Shown: positions 1 through 9,698, counted from the first letter of the stretch. The stretch is DNA of 12,317 nt from an uncultured Oscillospiraceae bacterium (GCA_900540295.1 UQFM01000055.1:1-12317); one strand, 5' to 3'. Translations and numbers: made by a program. Notes: generated from the letters alone by a model not told the origin.

Positions 1-53
1 GCATACGAGATACTGATCGGGCTCGTGGGCTCGGAGATGTGTATAAGAGACAG
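1..53 (+). other. Illumina Nextera i7 adaptor (artefact, not genomic)
   Basis: The first bases are the end of the P7 flow-cell sequence (GCATACGAGAT). An 8-base index ACTGATCG follows, then the Nextera read-2 adaptor ending in the transposon mosaic end AGATGTGTATAAGAGACAG at 35-53. There is one mismatch to the standard adaptor at position 21 (G for T). The same construct appears in reverse complement at the other end of the window. Bases 1-53 should be trimmed before any biological reading. Confidence 0.97.
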
Positions 54-182
54 CCCTTGAAATATGCCTGTCGGCTTTTCAATTGCCTATATCGGATTCT
101 GCACTGCCCGTCGGAATCCGAAAACCGTGTGCCGTCTGTTTTTGTATATATCGCTGAAATACAATTATTTTTTCGATTGTGG

Positions 183-211
183 TTGCTATTTTCTTGTATT
201 TAGTATACTAT
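183..211 (+). promoter_or_regulatory. Putative sigma-A promoter of glgP
   Basis: A -35 hexamer TTGCTA (183-188) lies 17 nt before a -10 hexamer TACTAT (206-211), inside an AT-rich block upstream of glgP. Transcription would start near 218 and leave a leader of about 50 nt with the ribosome binding site GGAGG at 256-260. The -35 is only a fair match (4 of 6 to TTGACA). The -10 lies in TATACTATA, a word also present upstream of two other genes here. The rest of 54-266 shows only a 7-bp inverted repeat (93-99 with 114-120) and no convincing gene. Confidence 0.5.
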
Positions 212-266
212 ATACAAATAAAATAGTCTTTTTGCATTTTTATTTCAATTTTTTTGGAGGAAATGT

Positions 267-2801
<2,535 letters not shown>

Positions 2802-2849
2802 GCAGATGTAAAAAAAGTTACAGCAGAAAATACAGTTTCTGCCGTAAAC

Positions 2850-2890
2850 AAAACACACACGGTATCTGTTTGCGATACCGTGTGTGTTTT
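2850..2890 (+). terminator. Rho-independent terminator after glgP
   Basis: A perfect 17-bp inverted repeat (2850-2866 with 2874-2890, loop TGTTTGC) begins 48 nt after the glgP stop. Its GC core is CGGTATC/GATACCG and the outer arms are A-rich and T-rich, giving a U-tract on the plus strand. It sits between convergent genes. The minus strand also reads out into T-rich sequence, so it could work in both directions. Confidence 0.85.
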
Positions 2891-2973
2891 TGTGTGTCGG
2901 AGACAACTGTTCAGTACCCACAGCAATGCGAGTTAAGCGGACTGCACACCGCCCAATACGCCCTGCAATTTAA

Positions 2974-3447
2974 TTACTCTGAATCTTTTTCTTCCGATTC
3001 CAAGCGGGCCTGTCTCTTTTCGTAGATTTTTGAGCAGGCGGTGAGCGCGGCAAAGCACAGCGCAAAGGTCATTCCCGTACACAACAGAAAGACACATACA
3101 GAGCCGACAGCCGCATGGTAATTTAAATAGGAACGGACGCCCATTGCGATGCCGACGACTGCGCTCGCAACAGCGGATATAACCGTATTTGTTTTCGGCG
3201 TCGGGCGGAGTCTTCTGTCCCAAATCCCGTGCCGCAGGCAGGAAAAAGAAATATACAGCGATAAAATCATCAGTAATATGCTTTCGCCGACGATGGCAAA
3301 AGTCACTTGTTCCCCGCCAATCAACAGATGTACTACAAGGGAAATCACGAGTCCGTAGAAAGCAATCCACATCCCGCGGGATTCAATTTTTAAAAGGGTT
3401 TGTTCCTGCATTTCATCTAAATTGTTTTGGCTGTTATGTTTACGCAT
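2974..3447 (-). CDS. DUF6773-like four-helix membrane protein
   Basis: This is a 157-residue integral membrane protein of unknown function. The N-terminal stretch NNLDEMQEQTLLKIESRGMW (8-27) resembles, from memory, the DUF6773 family found beside small XRE regulators in Firmicutes. Hydrophobic segments lie at about 25-44, 47-70, 88-104 and 112-136, and the C-terminal tail is charged and Glu-rich. Two upstream in-frame starts exist (3474, 3456). I chose the ATG at 3445-3447 because GGGAGG lies at a proper distance before it, inside the end of the regulator gene. It overlaps that gene by 8 nt (ATGCGTAA), which implies translational coupling. The pair probably forms a regulator-membrane protein module with unknown signal. 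The family assignment has not been searched. Confidence 0.82.
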   Translation of the reverse strand: MRKHNSQNNLDEMQEQTLLKIESRGMWIAFYGLVISLVVHLLIGGEQVTFAIVGESILLMILSLYISFSCLRHGIWDRRLRPTPKTNTVISAVASAVVGIAMGVRSYLNYHAAVGSVCVFLLCTGMTFALCFAALTACSKIYEKRQARLESEEKDSE

Positions 3448-3649
3448 TGGTTTCATCCTCCCAAAATAAATCATTCAGTGTTTTGCCGAGAGCTTTGCAA
3501 ATGGCTTTGCAAAGGTTTATGGTCGGGTTGTATTCGCCCTTTTCAATGGCATTGACGGTTTGCCGCGACACGCCGACGGCATCGGCAAGGTCTTTTTGTG
3601 TCATATCCGCCCCGGCACGGGCGGATTTTAATTTCAGATTTTTTCCCAT
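3440..3649 (-). CDS. Small XRE/Cro-CI-type transcriptional regulator
   Basis: This 69-residue single-domain DNA-binding protein has the classic HTH_3 helix-turn-helix at about 16-38 (MTQKDLADAVGVSRQTVNAIEKG), followed by GEYNPTINLCKAICKALGKTLNDLF, the usual second half of the domain. It has no effector or dimerisation domain beyond this and resembles the YozG-like regulators. The start is supported by GAGGTGA (3654-3660) a few bases upstream and by a strong promoter directly before it. It is the first gene of a two-gene unit with the overlapping membrane-protein gene, so it likely represses its own operon. Autoregulation is inference from the family and layout. Confidence 0.93.
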   Translation of the reverse strand: MGKNLKLKSARAGADMTQKDLADAVGVSRQTVNAIEKGEYNPTINLCKAICKALGKTLNDLFWEDETNA

Positions 3650-3668
3650 GTTGTCACCTCTTACTTGC

Positions 3669-3697
3669 AGTATATACTATACAAAACAATATGTCAA
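3669..3697 (-). promoter_or_regulatory. Sigma-A promoter of the XRE/membrane-protein unit
   Basis: On the minus strand there is a perfect -35 TTGACA (3692-3697), a 17-nt spacer and a -10 TATACT (3669-3674). The -10 lies only about 20 nt from the start codon, so the leader is very short. The overlapping sequence AGTATATACTATAC is dyad-rich and could be the site where the regulator represses its own gene, though that is unproven. Confidence 0.8.
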
Positions 3698-3790
3698 GTA
3701 TATTTTACAAATAAACAAAAATATTTTACGAATTTAGGGCAGTCGTATACATCTGCATATAGAAAAAACCTTGCTGACGAAGCTTTTTAT

Positions 3791-3822
3791 AAAAAAACGC
3801 TGTGCACGAATTATGCACAGCG
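3791..3822 (-). terminator. Terminator of the ferredoxin / gltA-fdx run
   Basis: A perfect 9-bp stem (CGCTGTGCA 3798-3806 with TGCACAGCG 3814-3822, 7-nt loop) is followed on the minus strand by seven consecutive T residues (A7 at 3791-3797). This is a canonical intrinsic terminator for the minus-strand genes ending at 3887. It also separates them from the XRE promoter downstream. Confidence 0.85.
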
Positions 3823-3845
3823 GACAAATACAGTTTAAAAAGATG

Positions 3846-3873
3846 AAGACCGCCACTGCAAAGCGGCGGTCTT
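3846..3873. terminator. GC-rich hairpin just after the ferredoxin gene
   Basis: A 9-bp inverted repeat, AAGACCGCC (3846-3854) with GGCGGTCTT (3865-3873), lies 14 nt past the ferredoxin stop. The T-run is on the plus strand (T5 from 3872), while the minus-strand exit is only TTCATCTTTTT. It may be a first, weaker terminator in tandem with 3791-3822 or a 3'-end-protecting hairpin. Confidence 0.6.
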
Positions 3874-3886
3874 TTTCAGGTTTGAA

Positions 3887-4057
3887 TTACTCAGCCTGCG
3901 GTGCGGAAACGGGGCAGGTGTCTGCGCAAGAACCGCAATCGATGCAGGTGTCTGCGTCGATTACATATTTGCCGTCCCCTTCAGAAATCGCTTCCACCGG
4001 GCACTCTGCCGCGCAAGCGCCGCAGGAGATGCAGTCATCGGAAATATGGTATGCCAT
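3887..4057 (-). CDS. Clostridial-type 2[4Fe-4S] ferredoxin
   Basis: This 56-residue low-potential electron carrier carries two CxxCxxCxxxCP motifs, at C9/C12/C15/C19 and C38/C41/C44/C48, related by an internal repeat as in Clostridium ferredoxins. Each motif pattern binds one [4Fe-4S] cluster, with one cysteine contributed from the other half. In such organisms it would accept electrons from pyruvate:ferredoxin oxidoreductase and supply hydrogenases or Rnf; none of these genes is in the window. The reading frame is open for 20 more codons upstream. I chose the start MAYHISDDC because GGGAGG lies 8 nt before it and because the family starts this way. A 104-nt gap and its own promoter separate it from ricT, so it may also be transcribed independently. 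Confidence 0.96.
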   Translation of the reverse strand: MAYHISDDCISCGACAAECPVEAISEGDGKYVIDADTCIDCGSCADTCPVSAPQAE

Positions 4058-4089
4058 CGTTATAGCCTCCCTTGCTAAAATGTACTTAC

Positions 4090-4117
4090 ATTCTATCATA
4101 CTTTCATAAAATATCAA
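4090..4117 (-). promoter_or_regulatory. Probable ferredoxin promoter
   Basis: On the minus strand, TTGATA (4112-4117) and TAGAAT (4090-4095) are separated by 16 nt, each one mismatch from consensus. They are placed about 33 nt before the ferredoxin start. This would allow high independent expression of the ferredoxin in addition to read-through from ricT, since no clear terminator lies between ricT and this promoter. Confidence 0.6.
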
Positions 4118-4161
4118 GCCCTTTTTGCAAGGGTTCGCTATCTTTCTGAAAAATAATATTT

Positions 4162-5025
4162 TTATTCGATGCCGCGCAGGGATTCCAATTCGGATTTATC
4201 CACCCGAATCTGTGCATCCCGAATCAGTTTGACGTCGTGACGCTCAATCAGCACGGGTGCGGCGTCAGGGCGGCGGTCCAGACGGATTTTGAGCATACCC
4301 GTCAGCAAATTGTTATCAACCACTGTACCGCGGCCTTCGCGTGTTTCCACAATCGCACCGATTTTCGGGGTGTGGCGCAGCAGATGCTCATACGCCTCCT
4401 GCTCATATTTAAGACAGCACATCAAACGTCCGCACGTACCGCTGATTTTTACGGGATTTAACGAAAGCCCCTGTTCCTTTGCCATTTTAATGGACACGGG
4501 CTGAAAATCGCCTAAAAAGGAATTACAGCAGAAAGGTCTGCCGCAAATGCCGAAGCCGCCGACCATTTTGGATTCATCGCGCACGCCGATTTGACGCAGT
4601 TCAATGCGGGTACGGAACACGCCTGCCAAATCCTTGACCAGCTCGCGGAAGTCCACGCGTCCGTCCGCCGTGAAGTAAAACAGAATTTTTCCGCCGTCAA
4701 AGGTATATTCTACATCTACCAGCTTCATCTGCAACTTGTGCGCACGGATTTTCTCTTCCCCGACCGCAAACGCCTTTTTCTCTTTTTCCTTATTTTCCGC
4801 CACTGTGCGCAAATCCGCCTCTGTTGCCGCGCGGATGATGCGTTTTAAGGGCTTGACGATTTCCTCCTCAGGTACATCGCGGTTTTCCATCGCGATTTCG
4901 CCGCATTCCACCCCGCGCGCCGTTTCCACGATGACACGGTCACCCTTTTTGTACGGCTTTGCATCCGGGTCGAAATAATATACCTTTCCGACCTCTTTAA
5001 ATCGGACACCGACTACTTCTGCCAT
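4162..5025 (-). CDS. ricT: RicT (YaaT), PSP1-domain Fe-S regulatory protein
   Basis: RicT is the PSP1-domain member of the RicA-RicF-RicT (Y) complex, which in Bacillus subtilis binds Fe-S clusters, acts with RNase Y in mRNA processing and is needed for normal sporulation and competence. The 287-residue product is close to the B. subtilis length (about 275). The conserved cysteines are visible as C161, C166, C167 in FGICGRPFCCNSF and C198, C203, C204 in SGTCGRLMCC. The N-terminus MAEVVGVRFKEVGKVYYFDP matches the usual family start, so I chose the ATG at 5023-5025, preceded by AGGTG. An in-frame ATG at 5088 would add 21 residues and leave 9 nt to holB, but it has no ribosome binding site. The position after darA and holB matches the B. 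subtilis order, except that yaaR and tmk are absent. No ricA or ricF is in the window. Confidence 0.93.
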   Translation of the reverse strand: MAEVVGVRFKEVGKVYYFDPDAKPYKKGDRVIVETARGVECGEIAMENRDVPEEEIVKPLKRIIRAATEADLRTVAENKEKEKKAFAVGEEKIRAHKLQMKLVDVEYTFDGGKILFYFTADGRVDFRELVKDLAGVFRTRIELRQIGVRDESKMVGGFGICGRPFCCNSFLGDFQPVSIKMAKEQGLSLNPVKISGTCGRLMCCLKYEQEAYEHLLRHTPKIGAIVETREGRGTVVDNNLLTGMLKIRLDRRPDAAPVLIERHDVKLIRDAQIRVDKSELESLRGIE

Positions 5026-5097
5026 ATTTTTCACCTGTGCTACGGAATACGGCTCTGCCGAATACCGTCCCTTTCTCTGTTGAATCATTCCATGGTT

Positions 5098-5970
5098 TTA
5101 ATTCTCGGTTGCCTGCCGAAGCCTGTAACAAAGGCTTGTCAGCAGTAAATTCGCATTGGCGTTGCGTTCCGCGCTTGCAATCAGCGTCTGTGCGGTCTGC
5201 CAAAGCGCATAAATTTTCGGTTTAGTCAGTTTTTTTGTAAGCTGTGCAGACGCTTCTCCGTATACGCTTTCCGCCGTTGCACCGCCGCTTTTTTCTTTCA
5301 GTGCCGCCGCGAAAATCTCCGAAAGACATAAAAGCACCTGCCGAATTTCCTCGCGCGCTTTTTCAAGCGGCGCGCTTTCCCGCAGAACGGAAAGTTCATT
5401 GCCTTCGGCAATCGCTTTTGCGAGTGTGCAGGCGACCTGTACGGCGTCTTCGGAAAAGGCGGACATTTCCCCCAACAAGGGGACAACCGCCGCGCGGGAC
5501 AGCACAGTCGGCAGCATTGCCGCACGGCTGTCGCAGGTTAAAATAAAATATACGCCGTCGGGCGGTTCCTCCAGAATTTTCAGCAGAGCGTTTTCACTGC
5601 TGTCATTCATGGCTTGGCTGTCCTCCAAAACATACACCTTGCATTCGCCGTCATTCGGCAATACAAACGCATCCTGACGGATTTCACGGCAGGTCTCCAC
5701 CTTAAAGGATGTGCCTTTTTTCTCGGGCGCATACATCTGAATATCCGGATGGCTGTTTGCTTTGCATTTTACACAGGCGCGGCAGACGCCGCAGGGACGT
5801 TCTCCGTCCCCCGTGCAGACAATCGCCGCCGCAAGCTCCAGCGCGAGTGCATGCCGATGTGTTTCCGAACCGCCTTCCAAAAGAATCGTCTGCGGCAGGG
5901 TGCGGTTTTCTATGCGCGCTGACAGAAACCGTTTGTCTCCGTTGGACAGCGGAAAATCCTGTAAGCTCAT
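5098..5970 (-). CDS. holB: DNA polymerase III subunit delta' (clamp loader)
   Basis: Delta' is a non-ATP-hydrolysing subunit of the clamp loader that places the beta clamp on primed DNA. The 290-residue protein shows the family's zinc module with C52, C60, C63 and C66 (plus C69), followed by NSHPDIQMY. Next come KVYVLEDSQAMNDSSENALLKILEEPP, the Walker-B-region/sensor segment of the AAA+ fold, and LPTVLSRA, the degenerate SRC motif that keeps the arginine finger (Ser-Arg). The P-loop site (LLEGGSETHRH) lacks the GxxGxGKS/T motif, as expected for a delta' that does not bind ATP. Its start codon overlaps the darA stop by 4 nt (ATGA, 5967-5970), so translation is probably coupled. The order darA-holB-ricT is conserved in Firmicutes. 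Confidence 0.95.
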   Translation of the reverse strand: MSLQDFPLSNGDKRFLSARIENRTLPQTILLEGGSETHRHALALELAAAIVCTGDGERPCGVCRACVKCKANSHPDIQMYAPEKKGTSFKVETCREIRQDAFVLPNDGECKVYVLEDSQAMNDSSENALLKILEEPPDGVYFILTCDSRAAMLPTVLSRAAVVPLLGEMSAFSEDAVQVACTLAKAIAEGNELSVLRESAPLEKAREEIRQVLLCLSEIFAAALKEKSGGATAESVYGEASAQLTKKLTKPKIYALWQTAQTLIASAERNANANLLLTSLCYRLRQATEN

Positions 5971-6290
5971 AATTTATAGAACTGCTCTACGTCCAGCACA
6001 AATACGGTTGCGCCGCCGACGGTAACCTCTACGGGTACGGAAATCAGGGAATCTCCGATATAGGTGGAATTCACGGGAACCTGCTGTTTTCTGCGGCTGC
6101 TGAATTCCTCAATGACGGAAAGCGCGTCCTTAACCTTTTCTTCTTCCATACCGATAAGCATGGTCACGTTCCCTGCGCGCAGGAAACCGCCAGAGGTGGA
6201 AAGCTTGGTCACACTGAATCCTGCCGCGGTCAATTCGGACAAAACAGCAGGTGCATCCTCACTGTTGACAATGGCGATAAGCAGTTTCAT
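5967..6290 (-). CDS. darA: DarA (PstA/YaaQ), cyclic-di-AMP-binding PII-like protein
   Basis: This is a 107-residue PII-like signal-transduction protein that in Bacillus, Listeria and Staphylococcus forms trimers binding cyclic di-AMP at subunit interfaces. The nucleotide-binding signature is intact: T28, STSGGFLRAGN (31-41, containing G35, F36, L37 and N41) and G47. The typical ending VFVLDVEQFYKL is present, so the protein is full length. GGAGG (complement at 6298-6302) is 7 nt before the start. It follows the transporter gene by 36 nt and overlaps holB by 4 nt. Its downstream partner is not established in any species as far as I know. The upstream citrate synthase and transporter genes are not its usual neighbours in B. 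subtilis (tmk before, yaaR after). Confidence 0.95.
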   Translation of the reverse strand: MKLLIAIVNSEDAPAVLSELTAAGFSVTKLSTSGGFLRAGNVTMLIGMEEEKVKDALSVIEEFSSRRKQQVPVNSTYIGDSLISVPVEVTVGGATVFVLDVEQFYKL

Positions 6291-6326
6291 GGAAATACCT
6301 CCAAAAATATATTTATATATACTATA

Positions 6327-7262
6327 TTACATTTGCGCCGCCGCAATGAACAGCGGCATGGTCAGTACCGATAAAAAGCTCACAACGGCAATGGTTTGTG
6401 ACGCCGCGGCTGTATCGTTGCCGTATTTTGTCGCAAACATGACGGTATTATTTGCCGTTGGGGCAGAGGCGGAGATAAGAAGCGCCGTACAGAGCACGCT
6501 TGGTACACCCAAAAGCTTCAGTCCGCCGAGCATAACCGCTGGCAACACGAGCAGTTTCAAAAACGCGACAAAATAGGTTTCTTTGCGCAGAAACATTTTT
6601 CGCAAATCGGTTTTGGAAAGATATGTGCCGAACATCAGCATGGCGAGCGGTGTGTTCAGACTCGCGATGTAGGACACAGGCTCTGCGAGAATTCTCGGGA
6701 GTGTGACGTGCAGTAAAAACAGCGGCAAGCCAATCAGCACGGAGATAACGCCGGGATTCAGAAACAGGGATTTTACATGAAATTTTGTTTTATCCCCCGA
6801 TGCACGCGACATTAAATGTACACCGTGCGTAAACGCAAAAATATTGAACGGAATCAATACGCCGGAGCAGAAAAATACACCCTCATCCCCGAGAACCGCC
6901 GCCGCAAGCGGCAGTGCCATATAGCCGACATTGCCGTAAACACATGCAAACTTGTAGACGTTGGCGGTGTGCTTGTCGCCTTTGCGGAAAAACGGAAGTG
7001 AAATCAGGATGGCGAGCACATGCAGTGCCGTACCGCCGAGGAAGGATAAAAGCAAATTTCGGAGCGACTCCCGCGTATAGACAATCGAAGTGAAGGACTG
7101 CACGATAATGGCGGGTGTAACAATATAAAATAATAAGTCGTTGGTCAGCCGCGCGGCTTTTTCCGTATACAGTCCGACGCGGTCGCAAATAAAGCCGACC
7201 GCGACAATTACATACAGAACAGCGACCTGCATCGCCGCGGTTTGCACATTTTGTAAAAACAT
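6327..7262 (-). CDS. AEC-family (auxin efflux carrier-like) transporter
   Basis: This 311-residue protein is of the Mem_trans/AEC family, whose bacterial members include malate, malonate and lactate-type carriers. About ten hydrophobic helices are visible in two halves. The first half contains LTNDLLFYIVTPAIIVQSF (39-57) and VYGNVGYMALPLAAAVLG (108-125). The second starts near LFLNPGVISVLIGLPLF (166-182) and has the conserved SAPTANNTVMFATKYGND (266-283). Asparagine and glycine breaks in these segments are typical of the family. The start at 7262 is 8 nt after the upstream stop, and GAGGA inside that gene's end serves as the ribosome binding site. It lies in a run with citrate synthase, so a di- or tricarboxylate substrate is plausible. 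The substrate cannot be read from the sequence. Confidence 0.9.
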   Translation of the reverse strand: MFLQNVQTAAMQVAVLYVIVAVGFICDRVGLYTEKAARLTNDLLFYIVTPAIIVQSFTSIVYTRESLRNLLLSFLGGTALHVLAILISLPFFRKGDKHTANVYKFACVYGNVGYMALPLAAAVLGDEGVFFCSGVLIPFNIFAFTHGVHLMSRASGDKTKFHVKSLFLNPGVISVLIGLPLFLLHVTLPRILAEPVSYIASLNTPLAMLMFGTYLSKTDLRKMFLRKETYFVAFLKLLVLPAVMLGGLKLLGVPSVLCTALLISASAPTANNTVMFATKYGNDTAAASQTIAVVSFLSVLTMPLFIAAAQM

Positions 7263-7270
7263 ACCGTCTT

Positions 7271-8218
7271 TCAGTCCTCAGCTTTCCCGTCGGATTCGTC
7301 ATCGGCTGTTTCTGCTTTTGCGTCGGCGGGAATTTGTTCGTCCTCAGACGCGGGGCGTCCATACTGCATGTATACAAAAATATACAGTACGGCAAACACA
7401 CCGAAGCCGATATCCGCAAGGGAAAACGCAAAGCCGTCGGGCAGAACCTCTGCTTTGCCGCCCAAGGTGCAGATTAAGCGTGTACAGCCGACAGTCAGCG
7501 CCAAAAATGCCGCGGGCAGACCGTAGCGGATGCACTTTTTCATTTCGCCTTTTTGATTGACGACTGCCGAAACCCGGGCGAAAGACATCATAAACAGTGC
7601 CGTAAAGCTTAACATGGCAAGCTCTATGAGCAGTTCGGACAGCAGGGTGAAGCTGATTTTTGTCATAAACCGCGACACCAAGCGGAACAGCGTCCAAAAC
7701 AGCGGCATAATGGCAAGCAGTTTATATTGGCAGAAAACCGAATTGCCTTTCAGGTAAGAAATTGCCAGCAAAACAAAATATACGCATGCCGCCGCGCCGC
7801 AAACCGTTTGCAAAAACAGCGCAAACAACCCGTCTGTAAACAGTATCTCAAATACGTTCTGTCTGCCGAAGCCTTCGGAAAAGGCGGCGGCAATTTTCGT
7901 TACGGCAAGAATCACATCATACGCAATGCCGACTGCAAAAAAGAGACCGCCGACGGTCAGCGCATAGCTTTGCCGAATCACAGGACGCGACGCAGGCAAA
8001 CGCGCGGAAAGCATCGGTAAAACGAGCAGAAGCACCGCACCGAACAGCAGAACGCCGTAAACGGTGAATACCGTCCAGTCAATGGCTTCAAAAAAGCCTG
8101 TGTGCGGTTCAATGTTGGTAAATAACTGCACCGTACGAAGCGGCACAGCGCACAGCAGTGCGGCAATAAGCGCCGCCAGCATAGTTTTGACGTCTATGTT
8201 TGCAAATTTCTTTTGCAT
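7271..8218 (-). CDS. Unrecognised polytopic membrane protein
   Basis: I do not recognise this 315-residue protein. It has about eight hydrophobic segments, at roughly 11-31, 47-68, 84-104, 133-155, 166-180, 189-218, 231-250 and 266-284. The cytoplasmic-looking C-terminal tail (289-315) is strongly acidic (ASEDEQIPADAKAETADDESD). There is no signal peptide cleavage site, ATP-binding motif or catalytic motif I can name. The start at 8216-8218 follows GAGGG by 6 nt; a GTG at 8245 overlapping the citrate synthase stop (GTGA) is an alternative adding 9 residues. It lies between citrate synthase and the AEC transporter with an 8-nt gap to the latter, so the three genes are almost certainly co-transcribed. 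A transport accessory or sensor role would be guesswork. Confidence 0.85.
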   Translation of the reverse strand: MQKKFANIDVKTMLAALIAALLCAVPLRTVQLFTNIEPHTGFFEAIDWTVFTVYGVLLFGAVLLLVLPMLSARLPASRPVIRQSYALTVGGLFFAVGIAYDVILAVTKIAAAFSEGFGRQNVFEILFTDGLFALFLQTVCGAAACVYFVLLAISYLKGNSVFCQYKLLAIMPLFWTLFRLVSRFMTKISFTLLSELLIELAMLSFTALFMMSFARVSAVVNQKGEMKKCIRYGLPAAFLALTVGCTRLICTLGGKAEVLPDGFAFSLADIGFGVFAVLYIFVYMQYGRPASEDEQIPADAKAETADDESDGKAED

Positions 8219-8241
8219 GAATTTCCCTCTTTTCAAGCCAA

Positions 8242-9654
8242 TCACCGCTCTTCGGGCGAAATATATTCGGTTGCCACCTTATGGTCGTCAATACGCTCGC
8301 CGATGGGGACAAACCGTCTGGGCAAAGATACATTTTTGTAAGCGGGACGCATAATGCGGCTGCCCGTGGTTAACTCCTCGATGCGGTGCGCCGACCAGCC
8401 CGCAATGCGCGCGGACATAAACAGCGGTGTAAACAGCTCTTGCGGAATGCGCAGCATATCGTAGATTAACCCGGAGTACAAATCCACATTCGCGCAGATT
8501 TTCTTTTTTTCGCCCTTATATTTGCAGAAAAGCTCGGGCGTCAGCTGTTCAATCAATTCCAAAGTGCGGAAATCGTCTGCACAGCCGCATTTTTCGGCGT
8601 AAGCACGCGCACGGCGTTTCAAAATAACCGCGCGCGGGTCGGACAGTGTGTACACGGCATGCCCCATGCCGTATATCAGCCCCGAACCGTCTCCCGCCTG
8701 CTTCTGAATGATTTTGGCGAGGTAATCGGCGACCTGCCCTTCATCAGTGGGATTTGCGATATGCGCTTTCATATCGTCCACCATTTTATGTACCTTAATA
8801 TTCGCACCACCGTGCTTCGGACCTTTCAAAGACCCGATGCCCGCCGCCACAGCGGAATAGGTGTCCGTCCCCGAAGAGGTAATACACCGTGTAGTAAAGG
8901 TCGAGTTGTTGCCGCCGCCGTGCTCTGCGTGGATAATCATGCAAATATCCAAAAGCTTTGCTTCTTCATCCGTAAACCTGCGGTCCGCACGGATGGAATG
9001 TAAAATCGACTCCGCGGTCCGAAGAGATTTATCGTTTTGATGAATGTACATGCTTTTGTGGTCATAGGCTCTGCGTTTGACCTGATAAGCATATGCCATA
9101 ATTGTCGGTATCTGCGCAATCAGCTGAATAGACTGACGCAGAACATTTTCCACCGAGGTGTCGTCCGGGTTTTCATCAAAAGAATACAGCGCCAAAACAG
9201 AGCGCGCCACCTTATTCATAATGTCAGGCGAGGGCGCTTTCATAATCATATCCTCGATGAATTCATCGGGCAGTTCGCGGCATTCCGCCAAAAGTGCGGA
9301 AAAGGCGTCCAACTGTGCCTGTGTCGGCAAATCGCCGAACAGCAAAAGCCATGCGACCTCTTCAAAGCCGAAGCGGTTTTCCGCTTCACAGTTTTTGACA
9401 ATTTCACTCATGTCAATACCGCGGTATACAAGACGACCGTCCTTCGGCACACGCTCACCGTCGTCAATATAGTAACCTTCTACGGAACAGACTCGCGTCA
9501 GCCCCGCCATTACGCCCGTGCCGTCGGCATTACGCAGACCGCGCTTCACATCGAAGCGGCGGTAGTCCTCCATGCGGATTCGGTTATTTTTCAAAAGCTC
9601 CGCGCATAAATTAGAAAGAGCCTCATTTGCAATCGGAGAAATATAGTCAGCCAT
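8242..9654 (-). CDS. gltA: Citrate synthase
   Basis: Citrate synthase condenses oxaloacetate with acetyl-CoA to form citrate, in Clostridia mainly feeding an oxidative branch toward 2-oxoglutarate and glutamate. The 470-residue protein carries the family's active-site blocks: IHAEHGGGNNSTFTTR (241-256, substrate-binding His), GSLKGPKHGGAN (274-285), GMGHAVYTLSDPRA (329-342) and NVDLYSG (389-395). By comparison with pig citrate synthase, the catalytic triad should be H281, H332 and D391. The N-terminal extension (about 1-50) before GLTRVCSVEGYYID matches the longer citrate synthases of gut Clostridia. AAAGGAGGT lies 7 nt before the ATG, and a strong promoter lies about 100 nt upstream. The ribosome binding site can pair with an upstream CTCCTT, a possible control. 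This is the first gene of the minus-strand run. Confidence 0.96.
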   Translation of the reverse strand: MADYISPIANEALSNLCAELLKNNRIRMEDYRRFDVKRGLRNADGTGVMAGLTRVCSVEGYYIDDGERVPKDGRLVYRGIDMSEIVKNCEAENRFGFEEVAWLLLFGDLPTQAQLDAFSALLAECRELPDEFIEDMIMKAPSPDIMNKVARSVLALYSFDENPDDTSVENVLRQSIQLIAQIPTIMAYAYQVKRRAYDHKSMYIHQNDKSLRTAESILHSIRADRRFTDEEAKLLDICMIIHAEHGGGNNSTFTTRCITSSGTDTYSAVAAGIGSLKGPKHGGANIKVHKMVDDMKAHIANPTDEGQVADYLAKIIQKQAGDGSGLIYGMGHAVYTLSDPRAVILKRRARAYAEKCGCADDFRTLELIEQLTPELFCKYKGEKKKICANVDLYSGLIYDMLRIPQELFTPLFMSARIAGWSAHRIEELTTGSRIMRPAYKNVSLPRRFVPIGERIDDHKVATEYISPEER

Positions 9655-9660
9655 TCTCGG

Positions 9661-9698
9661 GACCTCCTTTGACTTAATTTCTTCATCTTAAGGAGACC
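9661..9698 (-). promoter_or_regulatory. Possible SD-sequestering hairpin in gltA leader
   Basis: In the minus-strand RNA, GGUCUCCUU (from 9698 to 9690) can pair with AAGGAGGUC (9669 to 9661), giving seven Watson-Crick pairs and two G-U pairs around a 20-nt loop. The second arm contains the gltA ribosome binding site, so pairing would hide it. No known riboswitch class is recognised, and the roughly 95-nt leader is short. It may be chance, because CTCCTT-type words easily pair with SD sequences. Confidence 0.35.

Noticed and set aside
93..120. Inverted repeat CGGATTC/GAATCCG upstream of glgP as a terminator or operator
   Set aside because: A 7-bp stem with a 14-nt loop and no following T-run on either strand, near a low-confidence contig end.
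5026..5088. N-terminal 21-residue extension of RicT from an ATG at 5088
   Set aside because: No ribosome binding site before it, and the family start MAEVVGVRFK has AGGTG at a proper distance. It is kept only as an alternative.
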